Below, piece after piece: positions 23,682 to 64,000 of a stretch of DNA of 64,000 nt (position 1 is its first letter; every line of letters starts with the position of its first letter). The DNA comes from Malania oleifera (taxonomy: Eukaryota; Streptophyta; Magnoliopsida; Santalales; Ximeniaceae). The notes beneath the pieces are model-generated. The model was not told the DNA's origin and made no database searches. It saw nothing but the letters and a program-made list of their open reading frames with translations. Location: contig NC_080423.1 of the NCBI RefSeq assembly GCF_029873635.1, positions 106,997,988 through 107,061,987 of the forward strand. Direction: 5' to 3'. A program made the position numbers and the translations under genes.

Positions 23682-23872
23682 TTCACCGACGAGACACGTT
23701 GATTTGTCAACGAGGCACTGTAGAGTCTTTGTCGAAGAGATGATACCTTCGTCAACGAAATTCAGGGTTTCCAAAATTCTCTCTCGGGATTTCTTCGTTG
23801 ACGAGAAACAGCCTTCGTCGACGAGCTTAGAAGGACATTCGTCGACGAATACAGGACATTCGTCGATGAGGC
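23682..23872. repeat. TCGTCGACGA palindrome array in family-2 LTR (8 sites)
   Basis: Eight sites are present, including TCGTCGACGA, TCGTCAACGA, TCGTTGACGA and TCACCGACGA. The array ends about 9 bp from TATGAATA (minus, 23666-23673). Family 2 differs from family 1 downstream but keeps this layout. Confidence 0.83.
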
Positions 23873-24174
23873 CTGCTTTTCCTTCTAATTTCTTTCCTTT
23901 TTCGTTCATTATCCATTAATCCATTTCATTTATTAGATTTTCTAATTATTTAAATTCCCGGGTCATTACACTTACCTTGTTCTTCTCCCAATTAAAATCC
24001 TCCATTTTTCCGCAATGCCTTGAAGAAGGGTAAGCTCATATCTCCCGAACAGGAGATAAACCTACTGAGTGAGGCAATTCTTTCGGTTAAGATTTGAATC
24101 TCCTTCTTGGTTCGAGGAGCCTTCATCTCTAGCAGTGCTCGTATCTTGTCAAGGTTAGCTTCTATTCCTCTGTG

Positions 24175-24670
24175 TGTATCATGAACCTAGAAACTTCCCT
24201 GCAGAGATGTCAAATACGCATTTAGAAGGGTTTAACTTCATTTGATACCTGCACAGCAGCTCAAATGCCTTATTTAAATCTTTGTAGTGCTTCTCTGCTT
24301 TCAGGCTTTTCACAATCATGTCATCAACGTATGCCTCCATAATTTTCCCGAGCAAATATTTAAATATCCTATTTACTAGCCTCTGATACGTTGCCCTTGC
24401 ATTTTTTAGCCCGAAGGGAACCCTATAACAGTAAAGCCCCCTTTTCATGATGAATGAAGTTTTCTCTTTGTCTCTTGGGTGCATTGGGATTTGGTTGTAA
24501 CCTGCATGCACATTCATGAAATTAAGGAGCTCGTGTCCAGATGTCGAGTCTACCAATTGATCGATACGAGGAAGGGGAAAGCTATCTTTTGGGCATGCCT
24601 TATGTAAATCCGTGAAATCAATGCACGTCTGCCACTTTCCATTTGACTTCTTTACCAATATCACATTACT
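24175..24670 (-). mobile_element. Gypsy reverse transcriptase segment
   Basis: The translated segment carries the Ty3/Gypsy RT signatures KSNGKWQTCIDFTDLHKACP, PFGLKNARATYQR and AYVDDMIVKS, in the usual order. YVDDM with a following VKS is common in Tat-type elements. It belongs to the broken element 19301-27542. Confidence 0.9.
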
Positions 24671-25099
24671 GAGCTATTCAGGATAGTTGACTTCCCTGAT
24701 GAACCTTGCATTTACTAGCTTTGTTACCTCTTCACCTATCACCTTGACCCACTCCAGCGTGAAGCTCCTCTTCTCTTGTTTGACAGGTTTGTGGTTAGGG
24801 TCTACCTGCAACCTGTGCTCCATGATCGCAGGGTCAATCCTCGACATGTCATCGGCCGATCAGGCAAAGATGCCCACAAACTCACTTAGCAATCTGCTCA
24901 ATTCCATTTTTCAAAGTGTCTGATAAGCAACTTCCAATATGGACACACTTCTCCTAATCATTGTTTATGGGAATATCCATTAGGTCTTCGTCAAGCGTGC
25001 CAATTTGTGGATATTCTCCTATTACCTCCAAGTTTTCGACGGTCAGGGCCTTCCGTGCCTCATTCTTGCCTTTTAGTGCCATCCCATAACAATTTCGGG

Positions 25100-25405
25100 A
25101 TGTTGACTGATCTCCTTAAATCATCTCAGTCCCATGTGAGGTAGGAAATCTTACCTTTAAATGGTAAGTGGATGTCACGGCTCGGGTTGCGTTAAGCGAT
25201 GGGCGGCCCACTATGATGTTGTAAACTGATGGACGATCAACCACCAAGAAGTCCGTCATCAAGGCGATTTGTTGTGAGGATGTCCCCATTGTCATTGGGA
25301 GCGTTATAGTGCCCATTGGATGTACCACGTCTCCTCCAAATCTAACCAATAGGGTGGAGATGGATTTTAGGCGTTCTTTACCTATTTTCATCTCTTGGAG
25401 CACCG
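25100..25405 (-). mobile_element. Gypsy protease-linked region
   Basis: The translation includes GDVVHPMGTITLP and YNIIVGRPSLNATRAV, a segment typical of Tat-branch polyproteins between gag and RT, where the retropepsin-like protease lies. The protease active-site motif itself is not clear in what I can read. Confidence 0.65.
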
Positions 25406-25989
25406 ACTAGAATATTATGTCGGACGAGCTCTTGTTGTCTATCAGCACTCGTCTCACCTTGTAGTTGGCTACTAGTAGCGACACCACCAAGGCATCATCA
25501 TGAGGCTGTTGTATTCCCTTCTCATCTTCCCTATTGAAGGTGACGATGTCTTCTTGATTTGTTTCTTATAGTCCAGCTTCTTTCCCTCTGTTAAGAGCAC
25601 TTGTTTGGCGTATCTCTTCTGGGCACCCCCGTTATCTCCACAACTGGCGGGTCTCCTGAAGATCACGACTATCTCTTTGACGACCTACTCTTCCTTCTCC
25701 TCTACATTAGGCTTTTTTCATTCTTGAACTTCCCTTCGACGGTCCCCTTTTCTCACGAACCCTAACAAATGCCCTTTTTTATCAAGGCCTCGATTTCATT
25801 TTTGAGGTGAATGCACTCCTTGGCATCGTGCCCGTGATCCTTGTGGAACTGATAATACTTTGACCTATTTCGCTTATATGAGGGTGTTCCCATAGGCTTA
25901 TACTATGAAACATATTGCTTCTCTCGTATGTGCATTAGCACATTGGTGCGAGGTGTGTTTAGGGGAGTATAAGATTGAAACTTACTAGT

Positions 25990-26760
25990 GTGTCATGATC
26001 CCCTGGAGACGCTTTGTGGTTTGCTACTCTCCTGTCTTTTCTCAGCCTTGGAGGATTCGCTGATATCTCTAGCCCCCTTTCTTTTCAATTCGGCTCGGTC
26101 TCTCCTCGTATCCATTACCTCCTGTAAGTTGATGTATTTGTGTGCCCTAGCCATAAGCTCTCCCACGTCGGCTGGTGGTTTCTTCCCTAATGAGTATAGG
26201 AAGGCATCGGGTTGGAGGGCCGTGGTTAGGGCCGCCAGTGTCACCCCATGATCTAGGTTGCGAATCTCTATGGTTGCTATGACGAAGCGGTGTATAGACT
26301 TCTTTAGTGTCTCCCGTTCTCCTTGAACTAGACTCATCAGATGGGACATGGTTTTGGAGATCCTTCGACTACTAATGAAATGGCTAGTGAATTGCTGCTC
26401 CATCTCAGAGAAAGAGTTGATCGATCCAGGCTTAAGGGTTTGGTACCACGCTCTAGCGTTACCCTTAAAGGTGACAATAAACGCACGACACATTATGGCA
26501 TCAAGTGTGCCCTACAATTGCATCAATACCTTGAAGGTATCCAGGTGATCAATTGGGTCAGTCGAGCCTTCATACCTTTCAAAAGTTGGCATTTTGAATT
26601 TGTTGGGCAACATAACCTCCATCGCTTCTTTAGTGAATGGTGGATCCGATGACTTTAACGAAGTCTCTCTATAAAAGGGGTTGGTTCGACCTTCTTTCAT
26701 CATCCTTTTTATTTGATTAATCTTTTTTATTCTTTCCTCTAGCTCATTTGATCATTGCTC
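25990..26760 (-). mobile_element. Gypsy gag (retrotransposon capsid) region
   Basis: Translations contain LPNKFKMPTFERYEGSTDP and then CRAFIVTFKGNARAWYQTL, GSINSFSEMEQQFTSHF and QGERETLKKSIHRF, the standard order of the plant gag domain. It lies between the primer-site-like sequence and the protease-linked region. It is part of a broken element. Confidence 0.88.
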
Positions 26761-27145
26761 ATTGACTCCTATGCCGTTCGTGTCCTCCACCTTCTTTGTA
26801 GGGTTGGTTTTTCCATTGCTCTCCTTCGGGTCTTCCGCTCTCTCTTGTGCGTTAGGATCAGCTAGCTGCTGGCTGGAGGCAGGTTCTCCATGACTTTTTT
26901 GTTGTAAGAGCATGTTGAACATGTCCTCCATCTTCTTCTAGGAGGCTTCCATTCTCTTTTGGAAGATAAGGAATTCTTCCCTTGTCACTCCCGAACGGTC
27001 TCCGGGTGCAGAAGGAACGGACTGGGGTGACTGATCACCCGCAGCAGGGTCGGATCTGGAATTGGTGGTTGCTGCTATGTTTCAAGAATCGAGATTGAAG
27101 GTAGGATGTGCACCTCTCAGAAGCATTCCCACAGACGGCACCAAC

Positions 27146-27542
27146 TGTTGTTGAATAAAAATGTTGATGACCTCTGACGAATCTTTCGATCTCAATCACC
27201 TGAAAAGGATGCAGGGAAGATTGGCTTGGAGGACCCAAGGTGTACTCTGAGGATCTCTCCAATATCTAAGTCAGGGATTGACTTTGAGGGGTATGAAGTA
27301 ACAGTAAAGTATGGTTTAAAAATGAGATACCTTTACTTTTCCACGTTACCTCCTTTTATAGTGGCGAGATTTGACTTTTGGGGAGACCTGCCATTATGAC
27401 GTCCGGCATGGATCTCTCGAGTCATTATTGGATTGGAGCTAAATGCTCTTAGTAGAGCATTTGACTTGGACAATGACCGCCCTCATCAATGTTAAGTTTT
27501 GGCTTCCTTCTACTTTGGCACTGATATATTTAGGGCATATCA
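27146..27542 (-). repeat. Gypsy 5' LTR (probable limits)
   Basis: On the minus strand it would start TGATATGCCC at 27542 and end CAACA near 27146, next to the primer-site-like sequence. A TATAAAAGG box reads on the minus strand near 27352-27360. The end at 27542 is chosen only because it starts with TG; no second LTR exists here to confirm it. Confidence 0.55.
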
Positions 27543-27734
27543 AATTTTATTATGTCTTTTAATGCTATTTTGTTAGATACCAATATCTTGTTCTATTATT
27601 ACGGTTTTTTGGTATCATCCTGTTGAGCATGTTGGTTCAAGTATGAAGTGGTTAATGAGTTATAATTATGCTTTAGAGCATGACTTCTTTAAATTTAGAA
27701 CGGTAAATATTTTTATTCCAAACAAAAAGCAAAT

Positions 27735-27752
27735 CACGTGTAACGCACGTGG
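27735..27752. promoter_or_regulatory. Paired G-box upstream of RNJ
   Basis: Two CACGTG motifs (27735-27740 and 27746-27751) lie in CACGTGTAACGCACGTGG, about 240 bp before the RNJ start codon. G-boxes bind plant bZIP and bHLH factors such as HY5 and PIFs and are common in promoters of genes for plastid proteins. A role here is inference. Confidence 0.6.
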
Positions 27753-27916
27753 AAGCATTTGCCATTACTTGCGAGCGAAACGATAAGATATTCCTCAGCC
27801 GTCAAGCAAAGATCTTCTTCTGCCCTCCCCATCCCTCCATTTTTCCCGCTCCGAGCTCCCAACTCACTCCTCGTTTTCTAGGTTTTTTACGGTTTGAATC
27901 TCAGAAACGTCCATAA

Positions 27917-27989
27917 ATGCATGCGAACTAGGATTTCTCGCTCCCTATACGTTGTGCTGAGCTCGTCGGCGAGCAGAGAGAGCCACTAA
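27917..27989 (+). promoter_or_regulatory. Two overlapping upstream ORFs in the RNJ leader
   Basis: ATG at 27917 opens a 4-codon frame ending TAG (27929-27931). ATG at 27921 opens a 22-codon frame ending TAA at 27987-27989, one base before the RNJ ATG at 27991. If transcription starts upstream of 27917, these could lower or tune translation of the main frame. Confidence 0.5.
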
Positions 27990-27990
27990 A

Positions 27991-60705
<32,715 letters not shown>

Positions 60706-61165
60706 TCAAAGGAGTGTAAGAAACCGCTTGCTTTGCTGAATTATTTCCCAGATGTTCGTTGAGCCAATACATGCACATTACAAAAGCGAGAACAATAACA
60801 GAAATGATTGTGGAGTCAATGATGACATTGGCAGTTCTACTGGATAGTGATCGTTGCTGCATAATTTCTGTACTATAGCATGAAATGTCTGATTATTGTG
60901 GAAGAGATGAGAAAAAGGAAATTTCGTAACCCCAGAGCCTCTGTAATTCACAATAGCTGTATTGGTGGAATTCCTTCCAAGGAAGCGATTGTTTCCCCCA
61001 TAAAATTTTCTCCTCTATGATTGATTGATTCGAATGAGCCTTTATAGGTAATTTGTTGCAGCCATGTTATATAATTGGAATTGAGATTTCTCTACTAATA
61101 TCTGATTAAAAAATGCCTCCAAGATGTCTTGGCTAAAGCCCTTTTGAAATGAACAACAGTGCGCA
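60706..61165 (+). other. RNJ 3' untranslated and downstream region
   Basis: Follows the TGA at 60703-60705. No perfect AATAAA is visible in the first 350 bases, which is common in plants. The transcript end cannot be placed. Confidence 0.5.
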
Positions 61166-61169
61166 AACT

Positions 61170-62560
61170 ATTATTATATTTTAGATCAGAGAAAATATAT
61201 TGATAAGAGTAACATAGTACAAAAGAGAAAAGATTTAAGATATCTTCCAAACGGGAAAAAAGGGATAAACATAGTGACAAATTATTGCGGAAGAGCTATC
61301 CTAGTAACCAGAAAGAATGAGCCAAATAGATGTAAGAAGCATGACATGACTCAATCTTGTAACATGCTAGTAGGAGTTGTGCAGTCCTTGAAGATTTTTG
61401 ATTCTTCGCGATCCTCATTGTTCGGAAGGTTGTAAACTCATGAATCTCTATAAAGCCTTGCCCTTTTTGGATTTACTAAAATTCCAAAGCTCACTTGTGG
61501 GAAATCCCCAATTACCTAGAAGGCCAACCAAGCTTTGCTAGAATGCAAGAAAAGAGCGTCTCAAAGAAGGCAAGCCACCATGCAATGTAGCAAGAGGTGT
61601 GCGTTTGTTTTGTTAATAATTGTTTAGATGAACGTCTTTATTATTTTAGCCTTCCAAGTGATGTGGCTCCAAGGAAATTGACTAGCAGTAAGGTGTTTGA
61701 AGGAGGCGAAGAAAAAGGGATTTGGTGGAAGAAGGCCTAGAGAATCCCCCTCCTAAACTCTCATATTTCTTGTTAGAAGAAACAAAAGACTCTAGGATGT
61801 TAAGCATGGTGGTGAGCTCATTAACCTCCCCTTCATTGAGATTTATGAGAAAATGGAAATCCCAAGAAAGAGAGCCCCTTACAAAGAAAAGAAAGAGTTG
61901 ATAGGTGCATTGTGAATAGAGGAAATCCTAACAAGATAGACGCCAATAACACCAATGAACTTATATCAACCCAGATATCCTCTTAAAATCAAATCTTATT
62001 GCCATTACCCACTTTGAAATGGGTGAAAAGATAAAAAATAAAATAAAATAAGCAACATGGGAATCAAACTTCCAACAAAAACAATATCATTTTCTCATTC
62101 CCGTCCATTTTGATGGGCAACAATGCAACATTTTTATCACCTTGTATCATAGGAAGTAACTTCTATGGGGAATTTTTCGCAACTATTTTCCAATTAGAGA
62201 AGTGCTTTTAGGAGTCACGTTGCCAAGACCTAGCCCCTTTCCATTTGGGTCTCCTAACAATTCCTAAACTAAGTAATCTCTCTTATTTTATCTAGACTTA
62301 TATACCAAATAAAGTCGTGCATCAATTTTTCAATAATCCTAGCGACACTCTTGGAACTCCTAAAGAGAAAAGAAGTAAATAGACATATTAGAAGAGGAGG
62401 CAGTAATGGGAGGAATACTAACTCTAGGAGATGAATACATCCTCTTTGACCCCTCCAACCTCCTTGACCTTCTTAATCATAGGTTCTCAAAAAGTCACAA
62501 AATTTGAATTGCCTCCCAAGGGAAGCCCAAATAGGATAGCTACTACTTTATGCTTGCTAA
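61170..62560 (-). mobile_element. L1-clade LINE remnant between RNJ and PBE
   Basis: Minus-strand pieces read LPLGGNSNFVTF followed by RRLEGSKRMYSS (about 62400-62560), matching the plant L1 motif LPLGGNP...W..RLEGWK. FHFLINLNEGEVNELTTMLN (about 61800-61860) is from the downstream RNase H/zinc-binding region. AGATCAGAGAAAA at 61182 resembles the L1 3' end. It is 5' truncated and inactive. Confidence 0.7.
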
Positions 62561-62984
62561 ACAATTTAAACTCAACTTGTATATAATCAAATCAAAACAA
62601 GTTGTAGATCAATTCAAGCTCGAATAGTTTATAAGTTGTCTTAATTCATTTATACTTATATCATGTGTTTAGAAGAGATTTTAAATTTAAATTTATGTAA
62701 ATTTGAACAAAATATAATATAAAATTGACTTGATTCCTTGGGAGCGTAAAATTTTGATCTTGAAATTTAACTAGTGAATTTGGATAAATTAATTAAATTT
62801 TTTTTAAAAAAATTTATTCAAATTCAAATTTAATTTCTAAATTTCATCTTTTCAAACATTACCTTTAAAAAATGACATTTTAATTTATTAATAATTTTTA
62901 ATTTTCACGCCAACAATTAGAAATATATATTTAAACATTTTCACAAATTTTAAAAACTATTTTCCAGAAAAGTAAAATAAAACA
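62561..62984. other. AT-rich intergenic stretch
   Basis: No gene or clear element. It is probably the distal promoter of the proteasome gene. A CTCAACTTGTATATAAT, CAAGTTGTAGATCAATTCAAGC-like stretch near 62570-62640 loosely resembles the GAGTTGAG MITE at 49244. Confidence 0.4.
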
Positions 62985-63619
62985 TAGTCTTATTCAACTC
63001 TCCGCCTCGACGTTTCTTTGTTCTCAAGCTTTTTGCCGCCCTCCTGCTTCTGTCGCGGAGATCTCTGAACGTCCCTCGCTCTTTCTTCTCCTTCAAGGTA
63101 TTTCCTAGGGTTTCTGCTAATAGCTCTGTAAATTCTAAACTTTATGAACGGAATCTTTGGAATCGGAAGGTAGAGCCGAACCAATCGTATGTTCGCGTTG
63201 AATTTCAAAAGTGTTTCTGTGTATTAGCTGTATAAAATTCGTTTCTTTCACCAACTGACCATAACTTTGAACACTGATAGAATCCGTGGTTTTGTATTCT
63301 GATTGCTTCACGCGTAGTCTCTATTTTGTAAGCGCACATTATAAGAAGCCTTTGCGTGTGAAGAAGTTGTTGTTTTAAATATATGTGTTTTTATTATTTT
63401 CAATCTCCACAACTGGATGCTCAAAATGCGATGGTTGCATAATGAGAGGGGAAGAATTCTGCTTAGTGTAGCATTTCTCCAACTTCAAGGGAAATATGTT
63501 AATTGAAAGTTTTCATTTGAAGCAACCACTGCATTTCTTATTCTAGTGTGTGGATGATTGGATGCTAGTGCAGTGTTTTTTCGCTCATTTATATATTTAG
63601 TTGGTGTAGGTTGATAATC
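62985..63619 (+). promoter_or_regulatory. PBE 5' leader with probable intron
   Basis: GC-richer sequence from about 62995 ends in TTCAAG|GTATTTCC (donor at 63098). TTGGTGTAG (acceptor ending 63609) precedes the ATG by 10 bases. A leader intron of 512 bp (63098-63609) is likely and is common in highly expressed plant genes. The transcription start is not known. Confidence 0.6.
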
Positions 63620-64000
63620 ATGAAGCTTGATACAAGCGGGCTCGAATCATTTCCCACTCAATTTGGAGCAAGCGGTGAGCTTTGTGGAGGGTTTTCAATC
63701 TCCCCATCATTTGAGCTTCCAAATGCTGCTGATGTGAGTATTCATGTGAAGTTCTTTTGAAAAATAATGTTCCATTTGAGTGCCAAAGAGGCAGAGAAGA
63801 AACTTTAGAATCTTTGAAGTTAAGAATTTTCAAGCTTCTGCCCTTTTGGCAATCATAGGGAGCATAGGGTTTCCCTGGAGCTGATTGATTTTTGTTTGCC
63901 AGTTTGATGGCTTCCAAAAGGAGGCCATACAGATGGTGAAACCAGCTAAAGGAACAACAACCCTTGCTTTTATCTTTAAAGAAGGAGTCATGGTGGCTGC
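63620..64000 (+). CDS. PBE: 20S proteasome subunit beta-5 (partial, 5' end)
   Basis: Exon 1 is 63620-63733 and exon 2 runs from 63903 past the window edge, joined in frame at GAT|TTT with a GTGAGT donor. The translation starts MKLDTSGLESFPTQFGAS and continues FDGFQKEAIQMVKPAKGTTT and LAFIFKEGVMVA, very close to Arabidopsis PBE1/PBE2. The subunit gives the chymotrypsin-like activity of the core particle. The propeptide is cut in KG|TTTLAF, freeing the catalytic threonine. The 5' location and propeptide of about 56 residues are normal. Only the first 70 or so residues are in view; PBE1 and PBE2 cannot be told apart. Confidence 0.93.

Larger units (their letters stand above)
19351..23970 (-). 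mobile_element. Solo LTR, family 2, with a family-1 LTR inside
   Basis: The ends are TGTAACGCCCC and GGTCATTACA. Flanks TTTAC (19346-19350) and CTTAC (23971-23975) are a 5 bp duplication differing at one base. On the sense (minus) strand a palindrome array (23682-23872) precedes TATGAATA (23666-23673) and a long (AG)n run (23552-23632). The downstream part (19351-20570 and 22785-23400) differs from family 1 apart from the CTCAGTAAGG block near 19785. Net of the insertion it is about 2.4 kb and non-coding. Confidence 0.82.
19301..27542 (-). mobile_element. Tat-type Ty3/Gypsy retrotransposon remnant
   Basis: On the minus strand from right to left are an LTR (about 27146-27542), a primer-site-like GGTGCCGTCTGTGGGA (27128-27143), gag, a protease-linked region, reverse transcriptase, and the start of RNase H at 19301-19350. 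RNase H is parted from the RT by the solo LTR at 19351. The rest of pol and the other LTR are absent, since the LARD begins at 19300. YVDDM in the RT and the gag style point to the Tat/Athila branch. It is broken in several places and lacks its 3' third. Confidence 0.85.

Noticed and set aside
23550-23909. 119-codon frame on the minus strand
   Set aside because: Covers the palindrome array and the (AG)n run; repeated VDE-type residues are translations of TCGTCGACGA.
27960-27975. CTCGTCGGCGAG in the RNJ leader, like the LTR palindrome
   Set aside because: A single GC-rich match without repeats; too weak to claim an LTR origin.

Overview
The window looks like nuclear DNA of a eudicot plant. 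It is AT-rich, and its host genes are split by GT-AG introns. One gene matches the plastid RNase J of land plants and another matches the plant 20S proteasome beta-5 subunit. The repeats are typical of plants: an Au-type SINE, RTE and L1 LINEs, hAT MITEs, a Tat-type Gypsy and large solo LTRs. I cannot name the species.

Bases 1-27542 are a stack of nested, dead LTR elements. The bottom layer is a Tat-type Gypsy copy on the minus strand (19301-27542). A non-coding Copia-like element (LARD, 1592-19300, possibly SIRE-derived) sits in its RNase H region. Into the LARD went five solo LTRs of one family (4538-6600, 7513-9463, 10325-12455, 12696-14836, 15821-18239). A related solo LTR (19351-23970) sits in the Gypsy and holds a sixth family member (20571-22784). 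Target-site duplications of 5 bp mark these insertions: five are exact, and two differ at one base. Bases 1-1591 hold two more LTR fragments of the second family.

The most unusual signal is in these LTRs. Six of them carry 7-9 copies of a palindrome close to TCGTCGACGA in about 180-250 bp, ending about 10 bp upstream of a TATAAATA-like box. The array therefore looks like an upstream promoter module. It is shared by two families with different 3' parts and replaced in a third type. Most departures from the palindrome look like CpG decay.

Bases 27543-60705 hold one gene, RNase J (RNJ), on the plus strand. Seventeen coding exons give 911 codons with conserved frame at every junction. A promoter region with two G-boxes lies upstream. 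The introns are loaded with mobile elements. Intron 3 alone is 13.55 kb and holds an L1 LINE nested in an RTE LINE, with a hAT element inside the L1.

Bases 60706-63619 hold the RNJ 3' end, a minus-strand L1 remnant and the 5' leader of the next gene. The window ends inside the second coding exon of a proteasome beta-5 gene (PBE type). RNase J processes plastid RNA and the proteasome degrades proteins in cytosol and nucleus. I see no functional link between the two beyond adjacency.
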